This document shows, in pieces, positions 14,210 through 26,806 of a stretch of 64,000 nt of DNA. Numbering within the stretch: position 1 is the stretch's first letter; every line of letters starts with the position of its first letter. Made by a program: the position numbers and the translations under genes. Source of the stretch: Floccularia luteovirens (lineage: Eukaryota; Basidiomycota; Agaricomycetes; Agaricales; Squamanitaceae); NCBI GenBank assembly GCA_009739215.1, contig VSJF01000005.1, positions 1,550,001-1,614,000 of the forward strand. Direction: 5' to 3'. The notes under the pieces were generated by a model. It was not told the origin of the DNA. It ran no database searches and saw only the letters and a program-made list of their open reading frames with translations.

Positions 14210-15140
14210 CTATGTCGTTTCTCCCTCCGCCGGTTTATCCACGGGTTCTTTCTCATTCCCGACGACGACGGCTGACTCGTTTGTGGCATCCGACACATTG
14301 CCGTCTTGGTTTTTAATATCATTCGCCTCGTTTTGATTAGAGGAATTAATGATATGTTGCTTGGTTTCTCCCGCCCATCCATAGACGCCAGCGGAGCCGT
14401 TCTGTCTAACTAGCACGATCAAGCGTATAAAAAGATATCCTGAGATCACGCCAATCGTCAAAAATACGGATGTGAACAGTATCCACACCACTACTGAGAG
14501 CAGCAACGCTACTGTGACAGATGTGAGATGATGGGCTGGTCTGCAATAGAGTGTACGTACGACCGAAAAGGATAACCATTGCGGAAGTAAACAACGCGAT
14601 AGATAATGCAGCAATGGTAAAGAATATGATCGCTAATAGCGATAAGCCTCTGATATATGCGCTGGTATCAGCAGTCCCATGACGTATATAAAAATGATGA
14701 CGCACAGAAAGCTAACCATCCGGCACGATACATTGAATTGCAAAGATACCAAGGAATATCTGTCAAGAAATATCCCAATTTTTTGAAATGCGCATATATT
14801 ATGCTTTGCAACATACTGCTATCACAGGGACGTTTTTGAAAGAATGTTTGACAGACGAGAAAATGCGGGACGTGCATAATCATTCTCAAACCTATCAAAA
14901 ATATGTGAACTCACTTCGGTTCAAACATATTACTCCAAATACTTACCTTGCTGTGTGTCTTCGCACAAGTGAAGCACTTTTCTCGAAATAAGCATCCAAG
15001 CCACTATTCTTTTGGTCTGGTGTACGTGTGGACATATCGCCAGTACTCATGTTACCGGGTATAGTATGGGGGTTATTGTTGTAGGGTGAAAGAACGTGAA
15101 GCTGGACGTTGAAGACAAGAAGTGGCAAGTATGCGCTCAT
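14210..15140 (-). CDS. Multi-pass membrane protein, unknown, exon structure unresolved
   Basis: The minus strand shows a possible first exon from 15140 (MSAYLPLLVF.., ending near RRHTA before a GTAAGT donor). Several hydrophobic segments follow: GLSLLAIIFFTIAALSIALFTSAMVIL, read here only as a segment near 14545-14640, then VALLLSVVVWILFTSVF and GVISGYLFIRLIVLV. A soluble tail ends EPVDKPAEGETT-TAG at 14210. The helices sit in different frames across very short gaps (about 20 nt), so they can be joined only with unusually small introns or if the gene carries indels. No family is recognised. Start and exon borders are uncertain. Confidence 0.45.
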
Positions 15141-15369
15141 CCATGTTTCATCTAACCAATCGGAACCAAATTGACACCCGTTGGGGTGATGTCAATAATA
15201 CTTTCTCACGGCTAAACTTTAAATGTACACACATAAATACCAGCAATTAACGTCGTCAACAGAACACCTTGGTGGGTGACCTTACTAAAGCAAGGCGATA
15301 TAGTTCTTTCCAGTACTACATACAAATGGTAGAAATACATATTTCGTTTCTTCATTAATACATGCTGCT

Positions 15370-17425
15370 TCACGATTTTGACTTGATCAAGCCATTCATC
15401 AAGTCAAAGCTGTTCCCATCGGGTTGTAAATCGATAAACCCTTGCTCAGATGTTGATGACCACCCAGTTCTCTCTGGCATGGTTCTGAGAAGACCGAAAT
15501 CAGGCGTGAGACCTATGATTCGGACTGCTGTAGGTGGCGTTGTCGTTGTTATTGTTACCAGCTGGTCGCTGTCAAAGGTCGCGTGAGATCATGAACATGA
15601 TTACTAAACAAAGGGACAAACGAATGAAGCCAGCGTTGGAGGTACAAGTCCATGAATGAATCGAATGATCCACGTTCCCTAAGGAATGTATCCCACATGA
15701 CTTCGAATTTCGACATAATCGCAGCGGTAGCACGTTCCATACTAAGGCGTTGTCGTTCCTCCGCAGGAAGCAGCTGCGAAAGAGAGGTAATCGGTGGTTC
15801 GTTTAGCACGTTTAAGCCACAACCTATTACTTGTAAATCACACGTCAAGGGAACAAAAGATAGCTCTGACCTATTAACGACATCCACTTGTCCACCTGAA
15901 AAGCTTGTATTCACGAGAATACCACCAATCTTCTTTTTCTCTTCTGGCCCGACGAGTGCATAGATATCATTGGGCCATTTCAAGCGAACTTGCTCTCCTT
16001 TCCTACCTAGAACGGTATCTTCACGACAAGCTTCGACAACCGCTAGTGCAAACAAGTACTGGATGAAAACCAGCTTGCTTGCGGGGAAAGATGACAACGA
16101 AACACGCAATAGAAGGGAAAATTGTAGACAACCCAAAGGTGACAGCCATATATTACTTCCTCGACCCCTAGCCTGACAACTGACGAGAGGCTATGGAGAG
16201 AATTGGGGTGGGAAGTAAAGACATGAACTGCGGGTTTCTTAATAATGATTAGCACCCGTTAATCCTGTCCAACGGTAATATGCTCACTTGTCTAACATAG
16301 TCTGCGTGCTTGTGACTGCTTCCCCGTAGAATAAAGCCTCACCGAAACCCCATGTAGAGGGCACATCAGAACATTGTTCTTTGCTGCGAGCGGACGCAAG
16401 GTATTCAAAGAATGAATTAATATCAAATAACGGCGTTAGTTCACGATCGGGCAGCTGTCCTTCTGGGCAAATAATGATGTGTTTTGGCTGCCATGTCGAA
16501 GGGTCACTTTCTTCCCGTGCTGTACGTAATACCTCCATAATATTCGTATAGAGATGGAAATGAAATGTATCATTTGAGTCCTTGAATATATTTTCTTTCA
16601 TAGTAGATGGGGGCGTGGCGAGGGACTCCGTAATTCTCGTAACAATTCTAGACTTCGTAGGTGTGGAGACAAGAAATTGTGGGAGCGGTTTGAAAGTGGC
16701 TAGATCTTCTGATGGAGGTAGTTGGATCCCTAGCCTGCGATAACGTATTGCTGAACAACTTTGATCCTAGGTTTCTCACCAGGCTCTATCCCCTCATTCA
16801 TGAGGCCAGGTAGTTCCTTTGTCGGAAGTCCAAGGTCTGGTGCCCAAATAGCTAGTTTTCCACGTCCGAAGTCTGAAGCTATCCCGGCAATAGAACCCTC
16901 TGATCCATGTTCGACGTATCTCGCTAAAATAGAGAAATTTCTAGCCTCTTCAAATCCCTCAAGACTACTCTTATTAACCGAAAGTAATGCCTTGACAATT
17001 TCGCCATTTTTCGTCTTTATATCAGCAGACCGAAGGGCGGTATCTGTACCCGAGCCCAAAGAATTGAGGCAAACATACCCGTTGGATACGTTGTCGTAAA
17101 AGTGTAATGTTGTTTCTGATCCTTCTGATCCATAAGCAGGACGTTTTGTGTTAAGTGCAAAGCGTGCCCCATTTCCAATAGAAAGGAATGCACCCCCATC
17201 CCGCACGTAGTTTTGGACAGATTTTGCAGCTGATGATGGGATGCTATTTTGACACTGAGGAACGACAAGGAGAGCACATGAAATTGTCCATGGCTGGTTA
17301 TTCAAAGCTTGTAGAGATATTGACTGTACTGAGTAGTTTGGGACCAATATAGAACGTAGACTGGAGAGAGTGCTGTTGAATGAGGATTGAAGCACCTCTG
17401 GACCGGTGTATACAAGCACATTCAT
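15370..17425 (-). CDS. BPL1: Biotin--protein ligase (holocarboxylase synthetase)
   Basis: The enzyme activates biotin with ATP and attaches it to carboxylases such as acetyl-CoA and pyruvate carboxylase. The N-terminal half (MNVLVYTGPEV.., GGAFLSIGNGARF, GRGKLAIWAPDLGLP) is the glutamine-amidotransferase-like BPL_N domain of fungal enzymes. I chose the ATG at 17425 because yeast BPL1 also starts MNVLVYNGP. The catalytic half has FGEALFYGEAVTSTQTMLD, RGRGSNIWLSP, VRLKWPNDIYAL, KKKIGGILVN and IGCGLNVLNEPP, the substrate-binding motifs. A C-terminal cap (VTITTTTP.., IGLTPDFGLLR, DLQPDGNSFDLM) follows. Several short introns are present. It is divergent from the P450 gene across about 630 bp. Confidence 0.94.
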
Positions 17426-18057
17426 AGCAAGATATCGTGTAGAACCGCATCCTGATGGTTGTGTCTTTTTCCTCATAACGGACGGGTGACCCTCGGACCG
17501 CAACACGTGATAGCAAGCAAATTTGTTCTGATTCTAACATTGACAGTATACTTATACTCCAACCACTCAAATAAATTTCTCTACGATATAATTCCTCGAA
17601 GTTTCAAGCTTAAGCTTGAAACCCACGTATTCTCAAGGTGGTAATGGCGCAAATTTCACTTCGCTGATAGGGTGTGAGTTACGACCTCATCAGCTGACAG
17701 AGGCCGTTGTGGACCGATGGATGATCATTTCAGCCTAATCTCTCCATGCGTATTTCAATTCCACAGCTCTGGGCCTCTAAACAATACTTGGAATACGAAA
17801 CGATCACAGAACAGAATACCCAGTTGGCGATTAAACTGGTTGGTTGTGAGAATAATAGCATCTGATGCAAAGTTCCATCATATCAGCGAGACAATGTCCG
17901 TGAGATGCCTGTTCATCGCAAGCGGTGCATAATCTGATCTATCAACTCGCAATATATTAAACCTAAGGTTCTCATGCTCCACGCCGGAGTGCAATTGAAT
18001 ACTTCTATCAGTATATAACGAATCACAAGAATTCCTCCCCTCCCCAACCTGACCAAC
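17426..18057. promoter_or_regulatory. Divergent BPL1 / P450 intergenic region
   Basis: About 630 bp separates the two start codons, so it must hold both promoters. I see no additional gene. A short palindromic run TCAAGCTTAAGCTTGA lies near 17603. Confidence 0.4.
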
Positions 18058-20392
18058 ATGTTTCAATTCCTTCAACAATCTGTGACTGCGCTTTGTTTGG
18101 CACTTGGTCTAGCATATGTTTTGAAACGGGTACATTTGCGCAATTCTATGCCTCCCGGACCTATGGGGTTTCCCATCATTGGGAATAGAAATCAGCTACC
18201 CGCAATCAAGCCCTGGAAAAAGTTTGCGGAATGGAATAAACGATATGGTATACCTTGCTTCGGAATGCGTTGTTAATTTCAGTTAATCACCATCACCATG
18301 AAGGTTCGGTTGTCTCCATTTTTCTAGGATCTACACCTGTTATTAGTAAGTACAACGTGTCCATCCGAGAACACAAGTGTCTAACATGTTCATAGTTCTT
18401 GGTACGGCGCAGGCGGCGTGGGACCTCCTTGAAAAACGTTCCGAGTATTATTCAAGTCGTCCGCGTTTCATTGTTGGGTGCGTATCAGTCTGTGACGTCC
18501 TTGCATCAATATAAAACATAACGTGCTTATAGCGGAGAAATCCTATCTGACAATAAGCGTGGCTTGATGCTTCCAAATAATGATGATTGGCGCAAATGGC
18601 GTAAGGTTAGAAGCATATATATCTAGTTTGGTACCTTATCTTATCATTACAATTCAAATGTTTCCAAGGTATTGCACTCCGGATTCCATTCTCGTATGTC
18701 CAATACATATAGGGAAATACAATCGCTAGAGTCTAAGCTATTGATGAAACAACTTTTGGACGATCCCAAGAAATTCGAAACCCACCTCCAAAGGTCGGTA
18801 TTGTATATGATGACCATCACAAATACTTATTTGCTGGTGAATTTCTTGGGCATAGGTATGCCGCCAGTGTTGTCGTTTCCGTCTCATATGGTCGGAGGGT
18901 AGATACTGTTGATGAGTGGGTGGTCAAAGAGAATATGGCTGCGATGGATTGTGAGTTTCATAGTCTTATTATGCTCACCTGCTGACTATCAATACATCAA
19001 AAGACTTGATGAGGTAAGTCTATATTTTTGCAGGCCACAAACCACATTAATAACACGAGATGTTCGTTATCTACCCAAGTGTGAAGTGAGTTTTGTACAA
19101 ACTCGATGTTTCCTCGTTGTGTGACCACTAATTCGCGTAGCATCCCCGGGAAATACCTCGTGGAATCATGGCCATGGCTCCTCAAACTTCCAGTAAAAAC
19201 CGTTATGCCACTTACCACTTGAGAGTCTATTTACCACTTATTTTATAGCGTTCTCTACAGTGGTTCCGCCGGGAGCCAGAGATTCAGCGCCAAAAGGATA
19301 TGAAATTTTTAATGCACCTGTTAAATGAGGTCAAAACTAGAATGATGGAAGGGACAATACCTGACTGCCTCACGAGCCAAACAATCTCGAACATGGACAA
19401 AAACGGTATGTCGGAGGTAGAGATAGCATATGCAGTATCATCTCCCTTTGGTGCTGGAATTGAAACGGTAATGCCGACTTCCTATAATAGCTGGGTTTAA
19501 AGCTGACCCTATCTCATAGACTGCAGGAACTTTGGTCATATTCATACGTATGTCAATTACAATCACTCATACTGTCATGGTGTATTCTGATTTCATATCA
19601 ACAAGTCGCTATGCTGCACTTCCCGGAAGTTATGAGAAAGGCTCAGACTGAATTGGATTCTGTTATTGGCCACGATCGGATGCCTGAATATAGTGATATG
19701 GATGATCTTCCATACATCCGTGCGCTCGTTAATGAAACCTTGAGGTAACAACATGCTGGGACCATCATAGTTTTAGCAAGCTGATGACTCCATATATCAG
19801 ATGGCGTCCCATTGCGGTTCTCGGAGGCTCGCCTCATGCAGTTACCACAGATGATGAATATAATGGAATGTACGATTCTCAATACATAGTTCTATTGCGG
19901 GGGAGAAAACTAAACGTGTTCTCTTGTTTTTTTTATAGGTTCATTCCGGCAGGTTCAACTGTTTTCGCGAACCTCTAGTGAGTGATTTAAATCAAATATC
20001 TAAAACCTCATATTGATAAATATAACATAGTGGAATAATGCGCGATCCAGGTAAAGCTTTCGATGTTAAGCAAATAAATCATACTGATACCGGCAATAGA
20101 AATGTTTCCATCCCCCGAGACTTTTAGACCTGAAAGATTCTTAGAAACGTCAAATCCACGACTCAAGGAGTTCGAACTCCCATTCGGCTTCGGGCGAAGA
20201 ATTTGCCCGGGGATGCACCTAGCTAGGAATTCAATAACGATTAATATTGCGCGGATCTTATGGGCATTCGACATCTTACCAGTGAAAGACGCAGCTGGAG
20301 TTGATATAATTCCAGGTAATGAATCCAATACCTTGGTCATAGCCTTTTTTCGAAGGTGTGCTGATGATTGGGACAACGTGTCACCCTTATAG
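18058..20392 (+). CDS. Cytochrome P450 monooxygenase
   Basis: This is a microsomal heme monooxygenase of unknown substrate. The ATG at 18058 gives an N-terminal membrane anchor (FLQQSVTALCLALGLAYVL) and the proline hinge MPPGPMGFPIIGN. The order of marks is normal: WRKWRKVLHSGFH (C helix), GAGIETTAGT (I-helix oxygen groove), ALVNETLRWRP (ExxR), FRPERFLE, and the heme loop FGFGRRICPG with its Cys ligand. About eleven introns interrupt it, and the joined frame is open through the DDWDNVSPL-TAG end. The general layout is that of basidiomycete P450s of the O-methylsterigmatocystin oxidoreductase-like type. No other biosynthetic gene is adjacent, so no pathway can be assigned. Confidence 0.9.
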
Positions 20393-20740
20393 ATTCGGAA
20401 GACTTCACGAATGGATTCAACTCAAAGCCTGTAAGCTTTGACTGCAGAATCGTGGCCAGGAATCAAAAATTGTCGGATTGTATCGAACTTGAATGGCAGG
20501 GTGCAATGGGTAGATTGACGAGTTGGCAGTGATAAATTTAAGGAGGGCCCAATATTCGGGATTCACTACATTGAATAGTATCCTTATCTTCTCGTCCCGG
20601 AGGAAACCAAGTAAAATGAATATTATTTTATGTCTATACAGGAGTAGTAAAGTAAGTGTACATGGAGTCATATCAAGGCATGATGTGTCATGAAAATCAA
20701 ACAGTAACAAAAAAAACAGAAGAAAAACAAAACTAAAATG
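20393..20740. other. Convergent 3' intergenic region
   Basis: About 350 bp, AT-rich, between the convergent ends of the P450 and the Ser-rich membrane protein. No gene or repeat is seen. Confidence 0.5.
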
Positions 20741-22797
20741 TCATCGAAGTTGGCGAGTATTAAAAACAATTAAATATGTCGACGTAGCGCATAGTGCAAT
20801 GGAAAGCAAGATCAAAGCATAACAGAAAGCATACCTACACCTTTGAATCCAAGGATCAAACATCCTTCTCCCCGATTCTGGTCGACCACGTACTTCTTTG
20901 AGTTTAATCCCATACAGATGATCCAATATTCTGTTGGGTTTTTCGATGATGGCAAGAATACGATGGACGAGCTTAATAAATAGACTGCGTCTTCTTGAAA
21001 TCGTTACAGGACGAGGAATGAATGGATAACCAAATGAGATACCACGTAAGGACCGTTTCGGATCGTTCAATCTCGCACGTCCATCATCCGATACTTGCTT
21101 TTCAGCTACCCATCTCGGTAAAGGAGGATACACTTTCCCGGTCCGTACTCCTTTCTTCTTACTCCTCCCTGCACAGAACCTTTCCTTCCAGAACGCAGCA
21201 TTGAAATAAAACTCCCAAAACGTAAGTCTTGGTGGCTGTTCTCCGAAATTTGTAAAATGCCACCCTCCGATCAACCACAGGAAAGGGCAAAGGAATCCAA
21301 GCCAGAACGCCCAGAATGCGGGTGTGACCGTTATCCATTGGCGTTTCGCACGGAAAGTGGGTATTTCCAGGCCAAGTGCGGCATCACGGTCCCATCTACG
21401 GGTGATAAAAGATTCAGAAGCGGATGGGAAACGCGAGTGTCCTGATCTGGCACTTTGTGCATCTGCTGGAAGGTCTTCGATCATGATTTCTTCTCCATCC
21501 CTGCTAGCATATAGATTCTGTGAAGACACCATACCAATTTGTTCAGGAATATCATTCTCGCTAGTTGCTGTGACAAAACTCTCTGCATGCAGTGATTCCC
21601 GATCATCGATATTACTGGTATATTCACTCTCATGGTATCCTTCTGAACTTCCTATAATTGTCGGCATAGTCACAACTGTTGATTTTCTTGGTCTGAGTGT
21701 AGGATTATTGCTACTTTGGTTTGGGTGCGGACCTGGGAAGGGGGGTTTGAGGTCGAGAGGTGGGATTATTGGTGGTTCAGGTGATTTGGATGAAAGACGG
21801 GGTACGGATGATGATGTTGAGACATGTGTTCTTGATGAGGTTTGTGAGATCGTTCGGTTAAGGTGTCTGGTTATGAAGGGAGATGAATACACGGGGGAAG
21901 GTCCTGGAGTGGAGCAAAGGATAGAAACATGCGATAATTCAAAAAAATTGCTAGCGAGTAACAAGTAACAGGACACTCACGAGCTATCTCGGAGGTATGT
22001 GAACCACCAGGGCTTGGGTTTGTCTGCGAATAGGAGACGGACGCAGATGCCGACACATCTCTATCAGAGTTGTTGGGAAGGGGTTTGGTGATTCTCAAAG
22101 ATTCAGGAGAAAAATAATCCTGTTCGGCGATCGGGGACAGTTGTTTGGCCAGTGGGTAACTGTAAGCATGTCCAAAGACATCTGTGCTAAAAGTCAATGG
22201 ACCTGGATCAAGTCGTAATGACTGTGTACTAGCAGTGAAGGAAGAGTCCGTATGGAGTTTCAAACCCCACTTATTTGTTGGGCCCTGATCAAGGACTGAC
22301 TGAGAGGACGAAGAAGAAGGTCCCTCCTCGTATGATGGCGACGCAGGCGGCGAGGACACGGATCGGCCGATAGGATGGACATGCGCTGCGCGCGAGTCCA
22401 AACGGATAACAGCAGGAAGACCGCCACCTTGAGCTGCAGCCTGCGGAACTGATTTCCATTCATCAGATGAGTAAGATGAATTATTACTATTGATCCAAGC
22501 AACATTAGATGGACCAGCACGACTTGGGCTTGGATTTGTGCTTGGACTGTATTGTGATGGATGCCAATACCCTGAGAAATCGTCAAATCCAGTTAGAGAG
22601 CTAGGGGATGACCGTGGAATTGGGGGACTGATAGATATTTGCTCCAGGCGAAGTTCGGCGCTTTTGCTGCGATGATGGTGTTGATGAGAGTTCTGTTTTG
22701 ACTTTTCTGTCACTGGCCACGGTAGAGTGAGTGCGCTATCTGCCTGAGAGTCATTGGGCTCTGCCCTTGGACGCAGATGGGACAGGAATTGGAGCAT
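20741..22797 (-). CDS. Ser/Pro-rich protein with two C-terminal membrane segments, unknown function
   Basis: The protein has two exons, joined at SHTSEIAR|GPSPVYSS across one intron at about 21905-21980. The first roughly 450 residues are low-complexity Ser/Pro/Asn-rich and look disordered. The C-terminal third contains two hydrophobic stretches: WAFWLGFLCPFLWLIGGW and YAFCYALILLSIALCA. Between them is a basic, conserved-looking segment (AFWKERFCAGRSKKKG, YPPLPRWVAEKQVSD, ISFGYPFIPRP). The layout suggests a tail-anchored hairpin membrane protein with a long cytosolic arm. I know of no function for it. The start at 22797 (MLQFLSHLRPR) is the first ATG of the open frame. Confidence 0.75.
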
Positions 22798-23789
22798 AGC
22801 CCTGTCCTCTAACCGTGGTGATTAGGAATAAGAGAGAGGAACGGGAGAAAAAGGATTTGAAACTGTATAAGATGAGAAGTAATATATAGCAGCCCGCACC
22901 TAAAGCATGCTGAGGGGCCCGCACATCCGATAGAAGGTGCACAATGGAAGTGTTTTTAACATTACCTTGTTGTTAATCACGGCTGAGCTTGCAGTCGTGC
23001 CGTGCAGAACACCAGGTGCCATACTAATGCCGTACATGTATTACTTTCAGACACCCATTCTGCATTCTGCAGGGAAATTTCGGGGTGCAACCCGGGACCT
23101 GCATTGATTAGGAACGGATTAGTTCTTTTTGGTTCATTAAGGCTATGCGAAAAATTATCAGTTTTTCTGTAACTGATTCCAATGGGAACGACTAGCTAAA
23201 GGCTATTGCATAGGCGTGGATGATTAGTTTCAGTTTCAGTATTAGGACCACGAGATTATCCCCCCCCGATCTGATCACGACAAGTAGGCAGCATGTTCAC
23301 CTTGTGGGTGCTGTGATGGGCTGGCGAGCGGTTTGGGAATGCACTTGTTGGTCCGCCTAGGTCCACATTTTCTGTTCGTTTCATTACCTGGTTCTCAGGC
23401 TATAGCCTCCGCAGTCTAACTGAAATGGCTGTTTCTGGTTCTAATCGTCTTAGCTTGGCTTTACTTTGAATTTTGTGCTCGCCATATATATGATTTACAG
23501 TACGTACCGGATCATCGAGACAGTTAGGTGAAAACTGGAGTCGAGAATTTACCATTATTCGTCCTGATCGACAACGGGAACGTGCATCGCATGGACGCCG
23601 TCTACAAACCATCAATGCCAAAAGTTTAAATAGAAAACCTGGACGTAAAATTCCAAAGCTAGATTACTGGTATCTATACATATCATGACGGTAGTTGAAT
23701 AGTACAGCTAAACAAGACAACAAAGGCGTAGATAAAATCCAATAATGAAAGGGTATAGGATGATATGGATCAAGCATCTAGGTTCAGAG
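22798..23789. other. Intergenic, no gene seen
   Basis: Nearly 1 kb upstream of the Ser-rich membrane gene. Short open frames (for example 23400-23621 minus) are not convincing. There is a run of C residues near 23261. It probably holds the promoter of the minus-strand gene. Confidence 0.45.
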
Positions 23790-24489
23790 CTATTCTTTCG
23801 TTATATCTTCCTCCGATTTATCAGGTAAACTTGATAATACAGCGTCTGGCTTCTCAGTGTCCACACCAGCCGGGTCCTGTGACTTGATCTCTGATAGATC
23901 AGATTTCTGTTGCCCTTCGCTTGACAATGGCACCTCCGTCTTTTCAGCTTGTGCTTCCAATATGTTTGACGATGTTTCTTCTGTCTTTGACTCTTGATCT
24001 TGCGTGGCTACGATAGCCTCTGGTTCTGGGGTGTTCTCGGCCGTCTGCACATCCAGTTCACCAACCTGCTCCTCTGGAAGGGGAACACTCTCAGGGGGTG
24101 GAAGCGTTGCCTTTGCCTCTAGCTCGACCTCCTTGACACCTTGAGTTACTTCCTTCACTTCTTCTGTTTCCGGTTGTGTCAAAGGACTTGATAGGAGCTC
24201 GTCTGAAGGAGATGAGGGCGAAAAGCTTTCATCTCTTTTCTTCTTCCTTGACTGTTCGTCTTCCATATCATGATCACCCCTCTCTGATGAGCTCATCCGT
24301 CGCTTTTTTCGCTTGGCAGGTGCATTGGAGGTCGCTTGATAAAAGAAAATCAACGCGTCAGAAGGGTATTTAACACGCGTTTTTCAATGAAAAAGGGCTG
24401 CTATAAACGTGTTACTCACGATCATCTTCCCAAGGTCTATCCGGGCGGGGGATTACGGAATAAGAAATTCGTCTAATCAGACCGAACAT
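23790..24489 (-). CDS. Small charged, probably nuclear protein, unknown
   Basis: Two exons join in frame: MFGLIRRISYSVIPRPDRPWEDD then PTSNAPAKRKKRRM. A bipartite basic run (AKRKKRR and RKKKRDE) suggests a nuclear localisation signal. The remaining roughly 170 residues are Glu/Ser/Pro/Gln-rich, low-complexity and acidic, ending KSEEDITKE. I chose the ATG at 24489 because the short N-terminal segment looks conserved in type and ends at a good GTGAGT donor; an in-frame ATG further upstream (24723) is possible. No domain is recognised. Confidence 0.6.
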
Positions 24490-24922
24490 GATAGGAGGCG
24501 ACGCAGAAGGCTGGGGTATCAAGAAACGCAGCAGACAGAATGTGGGGGAAAGGAATGTAGACGCGACATTGATCCACGCGAGACTCTGATTTGCAAATGT
24601 TTGGCCAAAACAGCACACGTGCTGACAAGGGACTCTTTCAAATGGAAGAGTCGAACAAGACACTTCCGCATCTGTCATTGTCATTTTGATATCGAAGTGT
24701 TTGGGACCCTCAAAATCAGGCATGATGGTTCACTTGCTGCATCTTTGCTATGCAAAGGTTCATTTGCCTTGGGGAAATTTTATTTTATTTATTTTCATGT
24801 TCACAATCTTATCTATTACGTAACAGCTGTAATCGATCGAGTCACCAAATCTTATCGAGTCATGTTCAAGTACAGGTTATAATACTTTGTTCAGACCAAT
24901 CATTTCTTTCTAGAAACTAACT
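24490..24922. promoter_or_regulatory. Divergent promoter region upstream of SES1
   Basis: About 430 bp between the start codons of the charged protein and seryl-tRNA synthetase. No gene is supported, except that the frame of the charged protein stays open to 24723. Confidence 0.4.
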
Positions 24923-26663
24923 ATGACACTCGATATACTTAACTTTATAGACAACAAGGGTGGAAATGCGGAGGAAATCAGGGAGTCGCAAAGAAAACGC
25001 GGTCATTCTGTTGAACTCGTCGATGAGATCATACAAATGTACGCAGATTGGGTGAAGAGTAAGTGCAAAGATTAGTCGATGACAACAATTTCGGTGCCGA
25101 TCAGTCTCTTTATTAGTGGACTTTGATACAAATGCACTCAGAAAACAAGTAAATGATGTACAGAAGCAAATATCGGCAAAGAAAAAGGTATAGGATAATC
25201 ACTCGTATTGTACTTAACCTCACCTCTAAAGTCTAGGCAAAGGAACCAGCAGATGATCTCGTAGCTGCAAAGAAAGAACTTGATGTCCAAGTAGAAGTGA
25301 AGAAAACGGAGGCACGGAATTCTGAAATTTTAATGAGACAGAAAGCTTCGACGATTGGGAACATTGTTGGAAAGAACGTGCCAGTCAGTCAAACAGAAGT
25401 GGGTGTCACTTTTCATATACAATCATTAGGAGGCGTGAACTCGAAAATAGGACGATAACGCAACGTTACGCTCGTGGTATCCTAGTGATCAAGGTGCCGA
25501 GCCAGAGCTACGAGCTGATATCATGCCACATCATGAAGTACTCCTAAGACTTGATGCCATGGACTTGGATAGAGGTGAGTATTGCAGTGTTCCATATCGA
25601 AGAATTTACGATGAACATTGTTTTTGATATCTCAAGGTGCAAAAGTATCGGGACATCGGGGATATTACCTGATAAATGACGGCGTTGATCTCAACCAAGC
25701 TCTCATTTCGTACGGATTAGATTTTCTTAGATCGAAAGGATACAAAAAAATCCAACCCCCATTTATGATGAACAAAGAACAGATGGCAAAGACAGCACAG
25801 CTAGATCAATTTGATGAAGAACTGTACAAAGTCAGTTTCCAGCCATCGCAAAACTTTTCAGCTTGATTGATTTCATGGACTAGGTTATTGGATCGGACGA
25901 CGAAAAATATCTGATTGCAACCTCGGAACAACCAATATCGGCATTCCACTCGGATGAATGGTTCGAAAGTCCGGATACCCAGCTACCCATAAAATATGCA
26001 GGGTACTCGACATGCTTCCGTAAAGAAGCTGGTTCGGCGGGTCGTGACATGTGGGGTATCTTCCGAGTGCATCAATTTGAAAAGGTTGAGCAATTCGTGA
26101 TTACTGATCCGGAGAAGAGTTGGGAGATGTTTGATACCATGGTGGCGAACAGCGAAGCATTTTATCAGAGCCTTGGCCTTCGTTACCGGGTTGTGGCCAT
26201 CGTTTCTGGTGCACTCAATTTGGCAGCAGCTCAGAAATACGATCTCGAAGCGTATTTCCCATTCCAAAAGGCATACAAAGAACTGGTGTCGTGCTCGAAT
26301 TGCACAGATTATCGTAAGCATCTCTTTGTTTTAGTTATAGACTCTTGAATAACCTGAGATAATTTGTAGAAAGTAGGCGGCTAGAGATTCGGTGTGGTCT
26401 GAAGACAAAAGATCAGACTAGAAAAGTGTATGTGCACATGTTGAATGGAACGCTGTGTGCTACGGAGCGAGCATTGTGCTGTCTTGTAGAGAATTATCAA
26501 ACACCAGAGGTAAGGTTGTTGTACTTTTGGAAACGAATGTTACTGAAAGGGAGTGATGCAGGGACTGGCTATTCCCAAGGTACTACAACCATACATGCAA
26601 GGACGAGAATTCCTACCATTTGTGAAAGAGTTGCCGAAGGGATTACAGAAAAAGCAGATATGA
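24923..26663 (+). CDS. SES1: Seryl-tRNA synthetase, cytosolic
   Basis: The enzyme charges tRNA-Ser with serine. The ATG at 24923 starts [15 protein letters not shown], typical of eukaryotic SerRS. An N-terminal coiled-coil arm ([26 protein letters not shown]) binds the long variable arm of the tRNA. The class II core follows: [47 protein letters not shown], motif 2 in [24 protein letters not shown], quoted here only by its flanks FRKEAG and FRVHQF, and motif 3 in [18 protein letters not shown] with its Arg. It ends [14 protein letters not shown] then a short basic tail and TGA at 26661-26663. About ten exons join in frame. The stop lies only 143 bp before the next gene's ATG. Confidence 0.95.
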
Positions 26664-26806
26664 GTAGTAGTAGCGAGTGGTTGTATTGAATAAAAATATG
26701 CACTGCCACAAGCCGCAATGGAGATAATTGTGGCGGTGCCGTTACACGTCCCAAGTTTTTTATAGTGCCATACTCTTTGCTGTCCCTTCTGCTCTTCATT
26801 CTGGCC

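Noticed and set aside
21324..21968. 214-codon plus-strand ORF opposite the Ser-rich membrane protein
   Set aside because: Antisense to a well-supported two-exon gene; no domain seen.
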